A stretch of 64,000 nt of DNA from Protopterus annectens (taxonomy: Eukaryota > Chordata > Ceratodontiformes > Protopteridae): NCBI RefSeq assembly GCF_019279795.1, contig NC_056727.1:1208116413-1208180412 (forward strand). The letters are read 5' to 3'. The position numbers were made by a program, and so were the translations under genes. Shown here in pieces: positions 1 through 11,195 of the stretch. The notes beneath the pieces were generated by a model. It was given only the letters and a program-made list of their open reading frames with translations. It was not told the origin of the DNA and made no database searches. Position 1 is the first letter of the stretch; each line of letters opens with the position of its first letter.

Positions 1-21
1 AATTCCCAATATTATTCTAGC

Positions 22-987
22 ATGTCCAAAGGTCAGTTGTCAATCTCCTCTCCGGTCCAGCTGGTGAATATGGGAATCTTGAGGCAATGTTACAACTGCC
101 TCATGTACACAGACAACCCTCTCCTCCTCCCAACAAATTCCAACACATGTGAGAGATGCAACCATATAGCCAAACTGGAAGCTAAGCTCTCTCAACTCAG
201 TACTGGCATAACCAGTCAGGAGGAGAAGGAAACCACACTCACAACAATTCCAGTCTCGCATAGACCTACCACGACGGCAAACCAAACACATAATCACACA
301 AAAACATACTCGGAGGCTCTAAATAAAGATCTGCCTAAGCAGCAGAGACCTCCAAAGCAGACACCCAAGCAACCGCTACCCCAAAACAAAACACGTGCAA
401 CACATATCTCACAAAGCCAGTGTGCCGAACAGTCACAGCCCTTAAGGCTAAACGCACCTGATACACTTGTAATAGGTGACTCTATCGTCAGGCGCACTGA
501 CGTCCTGCTCACCAGGCTGAACAAGGTCACGGTGAGCTGCCTGTCTGGCGCTAGGATCCGCCACATAACACAAGCACTCGGGTCACTCCAAGGCAAGTAC
601 AAATATGACTCTGTCATTGTCCATGCTGGTGTGAATGACCTGAGACGTACCTCCCTGGACTACATGAAAAGAGACATAGAGGAGCTCTCTGAACATGTAG
701 CCCAGGCTGGTATGACCCTGACCTTGAGTAGCATCTTATCCTCACCAAGAATGATGCCACAATATGAAGACAAGATGATCAATTTCAACAATTGGCTTAA
801 GTATTGGTGTCATTCAAAGGGGATCCAATGCCTGTCAGCTTGGGATGATATGCACGACAAGCCACAATGTTTTGCTAGGGACTGCTTGCACCTGTCACCC
901 CTGGGCTTTCGGATATTGGCAAAGGCTCTTGCTACCCCCATAGTGCCTTTTTTAGGCAAGGCTCAAAAGACAAACCCACCTCCATAG
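22..987 (+). CDS. CR1 ORF1 protein with SGNH/GDSL esterase domain
   Basis: An open frame of 321 codons. The N-terminal part has a cysteine pair set (CYNC near residue 23, CERC near 43) and a short heptad-like stretch. A Ser/Thr/Gln/Pro-rich linker follows. From about residue 150 there is an SGNH hydrolase fold: the GDS nucleophile block (LVIGDSIVRR, about 150-159), the Asn block (HAGVNDLRR, about 201-209) and the C-terminal Asp-x-x-His block (DCLHLSPLG). In CR1 elements ORF1 is an RNA-binding accessory protein, and an esterase domain is known from several CR1 families; its substrate is not known to me. The start at 22 is the first ATG of the frame. A longer 5' start beyond the window edge cannot be excluded. 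No internal stop is present, unlike the ORF2 next door. Confidence 0.85.
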   Translation: MSKGQLSISSPVQLVNMGILRQCYNCLMYTDNPLLLPTNSNTCERCNHIAKLEAKLSQLSTGITSQEEKETTLTTIPVSHRPTTTANQTHNHTKTYSEALNKDLPKQQRPPKQTPKQPLPQNKTRATHISQSQCAEQSQPLRLNAPDTLVIGDSIVRRTDVLLTRLNKVTVSCLSGARIRHITQALGSLQGKYKYDSVIVHAGVNDLRRTSLDYMKRDIEELSEHVAQAGMTLTLSSILSSPRMMPQYEDKMINFNNWLKYWCHSKGIQCLSAWDDMHDKPQCFARDCLHLSPLGFRILAKALATPIVPFLGKAQKTNPPP

Positions 988-1002
988 GTATCACAAGGGA
1001 TA

Positions 1003-3786
1003 AGAAACTAAGAGTAATGCTACTCAACGCCAGAAGTCTAAACCTCAAGATGCACTTTTCGAAACTCTCCTTAGCATGGAGAACATTGATATCTGTGCAG
1101 TAACAGAAACCTGGTTCAGGACTTCCGAGAGCACCCCAGCACTACCAGGTTATACCTCATACCATGCTTTTCGGCCCCAAAACTTGGACCGAACCACAAA
1201 AGGAGGGGTAATATCGATATTCATCAAAGATACCCACACCTCCAGGTTGGTGGCAAAGCACGAAGCATCAGAGACTATCCATGTGCAACTAACAGTGGGT
1301 AAAACTGCCTTCCAGTTTATAGCCTGCTACAGACCACCCTCACAAACCCAGGAACCCCACTCGGCCTTCTGAGAACACTGGAAAATATGAAGGTCTCACC
1401 GAACACCATTATATTGGGCGACTTCAGCTACCCAAACATAGATTGGGAGCATTACTCTAGCTCCAACACCCTTGCCCAAAGGTTCCTAGAATTCATAAAC
1501 TCAGATGCTATGTAACTATGCTATGTTACCACTCCCACAAGTGGGGAAAACATACTGGACCTGATCATCACCAACATGGGGACTCTATGCTCCAGACCAG
1601 AAGTGTATCCCTCACTGGTAAGATCAGACCATAAACTGATCTCACTGGATATTCACATCCCGACCTCACCCCCTGCCCAGAAAACCACAAACTTCTCTAA
1701 AGCAAATTTCACATTCCTCAAAACCGAGGTGGAATCCTTCAAAGCCCCCAGGCCTGTGGAAAATACGGCCCAGACCGCAGAATCCTTTATAAATGCATTC
1801 TATGAACACCTTCAGGAATGCATGGGTCATGCAATCTCAAATAAAACCAAGACCCAATCCTCCAAAGGCAGACTACCTGTCTGGTGGACCCCAGCCATAA
1901 ACAAACTATACAATAGAAGGAGGAAGCTACTACATGATAGAGCAAAATCCCAAAAAGGGAAGGCATCTCTGATCAGTATTAGCAAAAAACTAAGGGCACT
2001 CATAAAATCGTCAAAGGCCAGCTTCGAGAGAAAAATTGCACAGGACACTAAGGATAATCACAAGGCTTTCTTTAGTTATGTTAGGAACCTGGGTGGGTAT
2101 TCCCAGATATGCTCAGAATTAGTCCAAAATGACAAAAAATACACTGAACCCACAGACCTTGCCAACATCCTAGCTGACAGGTTCAGCGCAAACTCCCCAC
2201 CAAAGGGCAAATATCTATCCCAGCAGAGTGCTGCCCCCCTGACATCTCAGATGCTCAGGTGGGAGCTGCCCTCTCCAAAGCAAAAAACACAGCATCAATG
2301 GGACCAGACGGTGTCCCAGGCTGTGTCCTACATGAACTCCAAGAAGAGCTAAACCCAAACATAAAACTACTGTTCATTCTCAGCCTTACTACAGGATATG
2401 TACCCAAAGAGTGGCGTACAGCAACAGTGGTCCCACTCCACAAAGGTGGTGCCTCAACGGACCCTGGAAACTATCGCTCCATAAGCCTGACTAGCTTGGT
2501 CTGCAAAGCTATGGAAAGGATCATCATGGACCTCATAAATAAAGATACTGGGGACCTACAGACACTGGATCCTACCCAGTTCGGCTTTAAGGGCAGATCC
2601 TGCCTCTTAAACCTGGTTGACTTCTTTGAAACAGTCACCAAGGCCATTGACGAAGGGAAGGTGGTCCACACAGCCTATCTGGACCTCGCAAAAGCCTTCG
2701 ATACAATACCCCACTCGGGCATTATAGATAAGCTCACCAGCTTAAATATAAACCCCTATGTCACTAGATGGGTTGCAAACTGGCTCAAGGACAGAACCCA
2801 CATGGTTAGAATTGCTGGAGCCATGTCAGACTCCAAACCAGTTACAAGTGGTGTCCCACAAGGCTCAGTCCTGGGACCTCTCTTGTTTGGTATATATTTC
2901 TCGGAGGTACAGGCCAACACGGAAGGACTGTGGCTGACCAAGTTCGAAGATGACTGCAAACTGGGCACCATAATAGACTCTCCAGCCGACACAAGCATCC
3001 TCCAAAAGGGCCTCATAGAAACAGACAACTGGTGCCGGAGCCATGGCCTCAAGCTAAACGCCAAAAAGTGTATAGTCATCCCCTTTGGCAAAAACAAAGT
3101 GCCCACAAATTACCACATAGGTGGTAATCCATTAAGTACAGAAGAAGTAATTGGGGACCCAAGTTGATAGCAATCTCTCATTTGACAACCACGTGGCCAA
3201 AGTGGTTAGAAAAACATTTTATATAGCCCACCTAATCATGAAGGGATTCGCATCTAGATTAGGGGAGGTCATCGTGCCTCTTTACTCATCCCTCATCAGG
3301 CCCATAATCTAGTACAATGCCCCTTTTGGGATGTACCTTACCAAACACCTGCAGCAACTGGAAAGACCCCAAAAGTACCTCACCAAGAGGATCAAAGGGC
3401 TCAAACAGATGCCATATGCTGCCCGGTTAAAGAAACTCCAGCTCTACTCAGTGGCATACTGCCTGCTCAGAGGTGACCTGTGCCTGACGTATAAGGCCAT
3501 GTCCAACCCGGAATTAAGGGACATGCTGCACCTCAAAAAATCCAAATCCCATCGAGCTACACGCTCGAGAGACTTGAACCTCAGCACTGAAATAAATAGG
3601 ACATGCTGGAGGGACAGATTCATAACCCAGAGGCTCCCTTCACTATGGAATAAAATCCCAGTCCAGGTTAGGCAGAGTCCCTCATTGACTCTCTTCAAGA
3701 GGAGTCTTGATGAGTGGATGGGAGATCGTAGGTTTACCCCGGGTATCACCTCTGTGTCACTGTTAGACAGAGGCACAGTATACTAA
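1003..3786 (+). pseudogene. CR1 ORF2 (endonuclease and reverse transcriptase), broken
   Basis: ORF2 of CR1-A. Endonuclease blocks can be read in order: VTETWF (near 1100), the ILGDF motif (near 1415) and the SDHK motif (near 1626). After a linker the reverse transcriptase follows, with the DGVPG block, TQFGF, a LDLAKAFD block, SGVPQGSVLGP (near 2850) and the catalytic block near 2943. A C-terminal region ends at 3786 with a tryptophan- and arginine-rich stretch (WRDRFITQRLPSLWN). The frame is interrupted by frameshifts near 1052, 1370, 2250 and 3160, and by stops near 1513 and 3310. The catalytic block reads FEDD where the sister copy has FADD. It would copy CR1 RNA at a nicked target; here it is inactive. 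Confidence 0.9.
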
Positions 3787-4172
3787 CCTCAAAAAAGGGT
3801 ATAGCAAAATTAATTTAAAATGGGTGGCGAAAGCCAAACATACTCTGGCTAGGCTTATAAATGCCCTAGGGCAGATAGCCTAGTATGAACCTATGAAGCT
3901 TCTAAGCCAGTCGCCGGTTTTCCAGAACTCATTGAGGTGCTTTCGCAGCCCCTGATACCCACTTCCTTAGAGTCGCAGGCCTCTACAGACACCCATGTGG
4001 AGTCAGGCATGCCGCAAGATGCATCAGTCGGTCCAATACCTTGAGTATCTCCCTTGGATGGGTCCGGAGCAGCTGAACAGGCACTGGCTTCTGAGGGTGT
4101 ATTCAGACCTCAACATTTGCATATCAAACCGACAGCTACAAAAACAACTTCTAAAACTAGAAAACTGAACTG

Positions 4173-5360
4173 ATGCGTGAGCCATGTGCACAGGCCTCTA
4201 TGCCTAAAAAACAGATGATCAAAATGGCTGAAGACCTTATTACCTTGATCAGGGGTACCCATCCTCCTCCAGATAAGAGGCCTAGGCAAGACATTGATTA
4301 TGAATCTTCAGATCAGGTTTCTATTTCTTCTGGTCAGGAATTGTCTATACCTCCCTATGAGGATTCTGATGCTGAGGAGTCTATTCCATCTGCATCTCCT
4401 CCTGAGGATTATTCATTTGGAGAAACCTTGCATACTTTGAGGTAGCATTTTTACTGGGGGAGTCAAGATGCCTCAGAGTCAAAAAAGAGGCTCAGAGATT
4501 TCCTTCTCCCTCAGCACAAACCTTTAGCCATCCCCCTGTTTTAGACATTGTGGATTATGTGTCAAGCTTGACTCCTTACTCCCGACTCCCAGTAAGCCTG
4601 ACCGATATTACAGGGTACCTGACTCGCATACATTTTTATTTAGAAACCCTGCTGCTGATCCTGAAACTATTTCACAGGGTCCAAAGGGAGTTAAGGCCTC
4701 AACAGCAAAAAAATCCTACACCCTCTGACAGAGATTCAAGGGCACTAGACAAATGGGGAAATAAGGTTTATACATCTGCAGCCGTGGCAGTCAGGGCCTT
4801 AATCTGTTAATTTCATATGAATAAGTACAAACAACATGTTATGGGATTGCTGAAACATAAAGTGATGATGATTTCAGAATGTGCAGAAAATAAAGAATTG
4901 CAGGAATTATTGCATGCAGTTGAACAAGTTGGAAAGCATACTTTGCAATGTGGTTTTGATTCCTTAGAGGCCTCCTGCAGGGCCGCAGTTACTGGATCTG
5001 TGATTAGGAGGCATGCCTGGTTAAAGGAACAAAATTTACCTGATCATGTTAAAGCTAAATTCTAGATGCACCTTTACAGCATGATTCTCTGTTTGGTATT
5101 AAGGCCGAAGAAGTTCTGAAATGGAAGACTAAGCTAAATCTATGCAGATTGTTAGACTTCTTACAAGTGCAGCCACCAAGATTCAGTAGACACTGGCCTA
5201 CAAAAAATTGGTCCTTTCCTGTGTCGGACAGGACTCAAAGGGTCAAATCAAAGTGTCAAATCCAGACTCCCTAAGTGTTCAGATACCAGGCGCAAGATTC
5301 ATACAGGTCAAATCTGGAGGAGATAAAGCGTAAACCTAAGAAAGCAATCCCAATGAATTC
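4173..5360 (+). pseudogene. Gag-like gene of DIRS A1 (fossil)
   Basis: Remains of the family-A Gag. Recognisable blocks: MPKKQM followed by an acidic, Ser/Glu-rich stretch; a basic-core block with DRDSRALDKWG and VYTSAA; and the block around CGFDSLEASCRAAVTG with RRHAWLKE. The same blocks occur in A2 and A4, and a distant version of the RRHAW segment occurs in family-B Gag. The product is the structural, RNA-binding protein of the element. It is broken in this copy. Confidence 0.75.
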
Positions 5361-5647
5361 CCTCTGCCTACACCAAGCACTTATCTTTTGGCAGCACCCG
5401 TAGGGGGGAAAATTAGCACTTTTTGCTCAAAATTGGCAGTTAATAACCCAGGACAAGTGGGTACTAAGCATCGTATCACAGGAATACAGATTCCATTTCC
5501 ACACTCTGCCAGTGGCAAATGGTTGGCCAGATCTGCCAAAAAATCAATGGGCAGAGGCACAGAAACGGGTTACGTCCCTCATGGATATGGGGCCATGCAG
5601 ACAGTACCAGAACAGGAAAAAGGACAAGGTTTTTACTCAAGACTGAT

Positions 5648-5830
5648 GTTCATCGTGTTACACTGCTGCAGTCATTACACTTGGGTTATCCTGCCGTCAG
5701 GCGGTTACCCAGTTGGCATGAGTTCCAAAGTCTTGGTCCGGCGTCTATTGCTGTCGCCTCCTCCCTAACGTCAGTGCATCAGGGGTATACAAGATGCAGC
5801 CAACGCCATTTTCTTCAGTCTTTCTTGCCG
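5648..5830 (+). repeat. Left inverted terminal repeat of DIRS A2
   Basis: This stretch is matched in reverse complement by 10936-11170: the CTGCAGTCATTACACTTGGG block and the CGCCATTTTCTTCAG block both reappear inverted there. The left tip is matched again, inverted, by the first half of the internal region near 10609-10660. A TATA-like word (GTATACAAG) and a CGCCATTTT word sit in the inner half, where a promoter would be expected. Confidence 0.85.
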
Positions 5831-5959
5831 CGAGGTGCCCGAAGCAAAAGCAGTTCGCAATTGCCGGTCGGCCATCTCCTGAGATTTTCATTCCGAATCC
5901 AAAGTCTTCTACAAAGCTAAGTACCCCATTGGGGAAACTTTTTCTTGCCTCAGACCGAT

Positions 5960-7690
5960 GTCAGTAAAAGTTAATTTCTTGTGGGAAGCAAATACCTCAT
6001 CCATTCCTATTGTATCCCATGCCTAGGCCCAGACCACAATGTCACTGGTCAGTTTTGTGCTAGGTTTAACGAGTGCACTATTAAACGTTGGTTTGATTTT
6101 GCCAGACATTATTTTGGTAGAAAATTCAATTATACCATGCTGTCGGAACTTCCGACGACCGGAATACACAAAAAGAGCAAAGACAAGGATAGGCATCAGA
6201 GGCCTAAAACTGACTACTAAGCCTCTTCTAGGCCAGTCGCCGGTTTTCTGGTTTTTAGCGAGGTGCCTTCGCAGCCCCTGACTCCCACGTGGAGATGGCT
6301 GGGTCTTCGGACGCACAACTTTTTCAGCCTACCGAGACCAACCTTTCAGAGGGATCCGGAGTAGCTGAGCAACCCACAGCTTCAGAGGGTGTCTTCAGAC
6401 CTACTCAGTTAAGCATTAAACCCTCAGCTAAGTCTAAGCCTCCTTTAAAATCTAAGAAACAAATACAGCATTCTCCAAGACAGGCCTCCATGCCTAAGAA
6501 ACAAATGCTCAAAATGGCCAAAGACCTAATCACTCTGATCAGGGGGTCCCATCCCCCTCCTGATAAAAGGCCTAGACAGGGTGCAGACTGACTCATCCGT
6601 CCAAGTGTCCATCTCTTCTGATTCATCCTCAGACTTAGGATACTCTTTCCCCCTTATGAGGATTCTGATGCTAAGGAATCTATTCCATCAGCCTCACCAC
6701 CTGAGGACTACTCCTTTGGGGAAACCCTACATACCATGAGGGAGCATTTCCACTGGGAAGGCCAGGATTACTCAGAATTCAAGAAAAGGCTCAGACTTCC
6801 TTTTATTACCTCAACACAGACCCCTTGCTATTCCGCCAGTGTTAGATATTGTGGATGATGTGTATACTGAATCCAGCTTAAATCCTGATTCCTTGCCTCC
6901 TTTCCCTGTTAAACCTGACGGATACTACAGAGTCCCTGACTCGCATAAATTTCTGTATAAAAGTCCTGTAGCTGACCCTGAAACTATTTCTCAGGGACCC
7001 AAAGGAGTTAAGGCCTCATCAGCCAAAAATCCAGTTCCCTCTGACAGAGATTCCAGAGCATTAGACAGATGGGGAAAGAAAGTATATACGTCTGCAACTT
7101 TAGCGATGAGAGCCATAAATTGCCAGTTTCACATGCTAAAATATCAGCAATTTTTACTGTCTCGGTTAAAACAGAAAATGCTTCCAGAATCAGATCCTCC
7201 TAATTTTAAAGAAATGCAGGATTTATTGCATGCAGCTGAACAAGTGGGAAAGCATACTTTGCAATGTGGTTTTGATTCTCTAGAGGCTGCCTGCAGAGCA
7301 GCAGTTACAGGCTTTGTCATTAGAAGACATGCTTGGTTAAAAGAACATACGTTACCAGATCATGTTAAAGCAAAATTATTGAATGCACCTTTACAGCAGG
7401 ATGTGTTATTTGGAGTTAAGGCAGAAGAGGTATTAAAGAAAATGGAGGATAAGGCAAAATCTATGCAAACTGTGAAGGATTTCTTACAGGTTCAGCTTCC
7501 TATATTTAGCAGAAACTGGCCAACTAAGAATTGGTCCTTTCCAATTACAGACAGACCTCAAAGGGGAAGATACAGACGTCCAAGAGGTAGAGGTCAAACC
7601 CAAGGCCCTTATAGGTCTCGACACTGGCTTGCATCAGGCCAGAAAGAAGGGGAAGACAGGCCCCAACCATATAAAAAGCAGCTCCAATGA
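5960..7690 (+). pseudogene. Gag-like gene of DIRS A2 (fossil)
   Basis: The N-terminal portion near 6008-6060 reads CIPCLGPDHN with a following cysteine, a small zinc-type motif shared with the otherwise different family-B Gag (CVYCLGPLH). A basic, Ser-rich stretch and MPKKQM follow, then an acidic segment. From about 6839 there is a long readable core with DRDSRALDRWGKK, the CGFDSLEAACRAAVTG block and RRHAWLKEH. It ends in an Arg/Gly-rich basic tail (RGRYRRPRGRG) suited to nucleic-acid binding. This is the structural protein of the element. It is broken in this copy; the core from 6839 to 7690 is its best preserved part. Confidence 0.85.
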
Positions 7691-9600
7691 CTTCCCACTA
7701 CAGCTGCCAAACAAGTCCCTCTTGGCAGCCTCCTTGGGAGGAAAACTGGCACTCTTCTACCACAACTCCTTGGGAGGAAAACTGGCACTCTTCTACCACA
7801 ATTGGCAAATGATCACCAAAGACAAATGGGTTCTCAACATTGTATTTCATGGTTACAGGTTCCGCTTTCACACTCTGCCAAGGTTAAAAGGAATGCCAAA
7901 TCTGCCACCAAATCAATGGGCAGAGGCTCAAAAACAATTTACAGCACTCATGGATATGAGAGCTATTCAAAAGGTACCATCACAGGAGCAAGGACAAGGA
8001 TTTTACTCGAGACTCTTTCTGGTACCCAGAAAGGACAAAGCCTGGAGGCCCATTCTGGATCTTTCATCTCTAAACACTTACCTGGATGTGCCGAAATTCG
8101 AAATGTTGACATTACAGCAGCTTCTTCCCATGCTGGGCAAGAAAGCTTGGCTCGTGACTTTGGACCTCAAGGAGGCATACCTGCATGTCCCTATCAGACA
8201 ACTGCAGAAGATACCTCAGATTCATAGCTGGTTCAATGCACTACCAATTCTCTGCACTGCCCTTTGGCTTATCTACTGTGCCCAGGGTCTTCACAAAGTG
8301 TCTGGCACCAGTAATTGCATTTTGCAGACAGAAAGGAATTCAGATTTATCCGTACCTGGATGACTGCCTGATTCAAGCAGAGAGCAAGGACATTCTTCTA
8401 AAGCATGTGGCGTTTGTAAAAAATGTTAAGTTGCCTGGGGTACACAGTAAACGAAACAAAATCAAAACTAGTGCCCCTCGCAAGAGATTATATTCCTGGG
8501 GGCCAGCTTGAACACAACGGCCCAGATGGCTTGTCTCACTTCTCAGACAAGCAAGGACAACTGACTCAATACTTTCAATTGATGGCAACAAAGACCCAAC
8601 TCCCTGCAAGAAAAATTCTGCAGGCCTTGGGTTACATGGCATCCTGCATACTACTAATTCCATATGCCAAACTGCGTATGAGGAAACTACAATGGTATCT
8701 AAAGAATGTATGGTCTCAACACTGTCTAAGTTTGGAAACAGTTATACCACTAATCCCTTGCCTTCAATAGGAGTTTTAATGGTGTGTTCAAGCTTGTCAC
8801 CTCAACAAGGGACAGCCTTTTACACAACCCACAGCCAGGCAAACACTGACAAGAGATGCATCGGATTACGCCTAGGGAGCACACATGGCAGGCAAATGTA
8901 TTCAGGGCACGTGGCCCGCAGAACAAAGGCATCTTCACATCAATCAAAGAGAGATGCTAGCTGTACAAAATGCTGTTATAGCTTTCAAGGACCTGCTGCA
9001 TCCAGGACAACTACTGATAAAGACCGACAACACCACAGTTATGTGGTACATAAACAAGCAAGGGGGCACTTTCTGCTACCCCCTATGCAGACAAGCCATG
9101 ACCTTGTGGAACAGCTGTAAACCTTCAAGTTCATCTTCAAGCACAGTTCCTGCCAGGAGAGAAAAACACACTGGCAGACGACTTAAGCAGAAACATCATG
9201 GATCCCCACGAATGGGAATTGAATCCACAAATATTCTGAATGATAACACAGGAATGGTGGAGCCCAGACATAGATCTGTTTGCATCCCCAATAAACTGCC
9301 AGCTACAAAAATTCTGCACAAGGAGTTACCATCCACAAGCATGGAAAGTGGATGCCCTCTCATTCAGCTGGGAGAACCTACAAGTATATGCTTTCCCACC
9401 ACTACCGCTCCTGCCAAAGGTACTCCTAAAAGCCAGGCAAGAAGAGCCAAAGATGATCCTGATTGCACTAGACTGGCCACGCCAGCACTGGTACCCAGTC
9501 TTAAGGAGCTTAGCACAAGAACCACCGTGGATTTTGCCTCCAATCCCACATCTGCTGACTCAGCACAACAATCAAATACTACATAGTCAGCTAAAGACCT
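7690..9600 (+). pseudogene. RT, RNase H and methyltransferase-like region of DIRS A2 (fossil)
   Basis: RT signatures in order: GQGFYSRLFLVPRKDKAWRP, ILDLSSLN, VTLDLKEAYLHVPI, ALPFGLSTVPRVFTK and the catalytic YLDDCLI (near 8352). RNase H is marked by the DNTTVMWYINKQGG block near 9027. Downstream is DIDLFASPIN with YAFPPLPLLP and a MILIA block (about 9260-9470), the segment usually described in DIRS elements as a Dam-like methyltransferase. Family A reads YLDDC where the other families here read YLDDW. An in-frame 36-bp direct doublet lies at 7730-7801. Broken. Confidence 0.85.
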
Positions 9601-9613
9601 TAAACCTAGCTGC

Positions 9614-10560
9614 ATGGAAGATTCCTTAGTCAAGCAAGCAATGCCTCTTTCCAAAGCTGTTATGGATGTCATTCTGGAGGCCAGAAGGCCTAGTACCAGG
9701 AAAGCCTATTTGGATAAATGGAAGAGATTCTGTGCCTGGAACCAAGCTCACAGCCTTGACCCTCTTGTCCCAAACATTCCTCAGATACTAAAATACTTAA
9801 CTGAGATGCTGGACAAAGGCCTCTCCTCATCCATCAAGATCCACTCCTCTGCCATCTCTGCTCATTACAACACGGATCCACCAATTTTCTCTAATCCTCT
9901 GTTAAAACCGTACCTCAGAGGGGCTAAAAACATAAGACCGCCCTGTAGAACACCTACTTCAACTTGGGACCTCAACTTTGTTTTGGAAAAACTAACTTTA
10001 CCTCCTTTTGAGCCAGCTAACACAGCAGAATTAAAATATATCTCTTGGAAAATTGCTCTACTCCTGGCAATAACATCAGCACGAAGAGTTTCAGAATTAC
10101 AGGCACTAATGGCAGTGGAACCTTTCCTAATTTTCCACCAGGACAGGGTGTCTTTAAGAACTAACCCTACGTTTATGCCAAAGGTGGTAGCCACTGTGGC
10201 TCTAAACCAAACTATTCACCTGCCAACTTTTTATCCTAAACCACAGAATAAAGGGGAGAGACTACTGCACTCTGGACATTCGCAGGCAGTTACGCTTCTA
10301 CTTGGACAAAACCAAAGCTTTCAGAAAATCTGAGCAATTATTGGCAGCATATGCTGCAGGAGCACAGGGAAAAGCCATTTCAAAACAGACTATTTCAAAA
10401 GGGATAGAATTTCTGCTACACATACCATGGAAAACCTGTACCTAGCAGCATTAGATCTCACTACACCAGGGCAACAGCCACTTCAACTGTCTACCTCAGG
10501 GGAGTACCTACCAAGGATATTTTGGAAGCAGCAACTTGGGAGTTCTGTACATTCCTTCAC
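9614..10560 (+). pseudogene. Tyrosine recombinase gene of DIRS A2 (fossil)
   Basis: Phage-integrase-type recombinase used by DIRS elements in place of a DDE integrase. The N-terminal SAM-like part starts with PSTRKAYLDKWKRFCAWNQ. The catalytic part has the first-arginine block TSARRVSELQAL (near 10075). Downstream is a stretch where family members carry an HSTRA box and then the W-S-x-x-H-x-F segment with the nucleophilic tyrosine. It would join the circular DNA copy to the chromosome. Broken in this copy. Confidence 0.83.
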
Positions 10561-10608
10561 CTTATAGCCACCCCTAGTGCCTTATAAGAACCAGCCACCC
10601 TACCTCAG

Positions 10609-10745
10609 CTTTGGGATTCTACCCAAGTGTAATGACTGCAGCAGTGTAACACGATGAACATAGTACAGTTTTGTACCTACCATAAATGTAGATGTTCGAG
10701 TGTATACACTGCTGCTGTCCAGGTTACCCTCCCTCCTTCCCCTCT
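10609..10745 (+). repeat. Internal complementary region of DIRS A2
   Basis: Two abutting halves. The first (GACTGCAGCAGTGTAACACG and neighbours) is the reverse complement of the element's left tip. The second (GTACAGTTTTGTACCTACC and on, to the AGATGTTCGAGTGTATACAC part) is the reverse complement of its right tip at 11130-11195. This is the DIRS hallmark that represents the joined ends of the element and templates the circle during replication. Confidence 0.85.
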
Positions 10746-10819
10746 TACTGGCTGGTACGTACCTATGTCTTCTACCCTAATTACCTATGGGGAGTATTTG
10801 CTGGTAGCTGTAATTTGTG

Positions 10820-10884
10820 TTTTTTTTTTTTTGGGGGGGGGGGGGGGGGGTTTGGGTTTTGTTTTTTTTTTTTTTTTTTTTTTT
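10820..10884 (+). repeat. Homopolymer tract T13-G18-mixed-T23
   Basis: A run of 13 T (10820-10832), then 18 G (10833-10850), then TTTGGGTTTTG, then 23 T. It lies between the internal complementary region and the right inverted repeat of A2. Copy A5 has an assembly gap at the matching place, so the tract may be hard to sequence. Confidence 0.95.
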
Positions 10885-10935
10885 GCTTTTCTTATGTATG
10901 TTTTATTAGCAATTAGAATTGCCTACCTATTTAGA

Positions 10936-11195
10936 GGCACCTGACATCTGGGGCAAGAAAAACTGAAGAAAATGGCATCTGCTGCATCTTGTATACCCCT
11001 GTCGCACTAACATCAGGGGAGGAGGCGACAGCAACCGGTGCCGACCAAGACTTTGGAACTCAGGCCGACTGGGGAACTGCCTGACAGCTGGCCGACTGGG
11101 GGAACCGCCTGACAGCAGGATAACCCAAGTGTAATGACTGCAGCAGTGTATACACTCTAACATCTACATTTATGGTAGGTACAAAACTGTACTTA
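10936..11195 (+). repeat. Right inverted terminal repeat of DIRS A2
   Basis: Reverse complement of the left repeat at 5648-5830, followed by an extra tip (ATCTACATTTATGGTAGG and on) that is matched only in the internal complementary region. An extension at the right end is normal for DIRS elements. A short doublet (GCCGACTGGGG with CGCCTGACAGC) lies within it. Confidence 0.83.

Larger units (their letters stand above)
1..3895 (+). mobile_element. CR1-type LINE, near full length (CR1-A)
   Basis: Non-LTR retrotransposon with the CR1 layout: ORF1 with an esterase domain, then ORF2 with an APE-type endonuclease and reverse transcriptase, then a short 3' UTR. It ends in a short repeat-like tail (TATGAACC TATGAAG). 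The text just after it resumes inside a family-A DIRS leader (the GCCAGTCGCCGG block also seen near 6231 and 57184), so this LINE is inserted in DIRS copy A1. Its 5' end lies at or before the window edge. ORF1 is open, while ORF2 carries several frameshifts, so the copy is dead as a whole. It closely resembles CR1-B (59516-63228) and CR1-C (13045-14424), which suggests one recent family. Confidence 0.93.
5648..11195 (+). mobile_element. DIRS-type retroelement, family A, copy A2 (nested in A1, both ends present)
   Basis: Fossil with every structural part visible: left inverted repeat (5648-5830), Gag (about 5960-7690), RT and RNase H (7690-9120), methyltransferase-like block (9180-9600), recombinase (9614-10560), internal complementary region (10609-10745) and right inverted repeat (10936-11195). 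The sequence left of 5648 ends in the RT text GQGFYSRL, and the sequence right of 11195 resumes with the next RT residues (VPRKDQAW), so A2 lies inside the RT gene of A1. A GTT triplet sits at the left edge, and no clear target duplication is seen, as is normal for the group. It is broken, with roughly ten interruptions. Moderately young. Confidence 0.9.
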
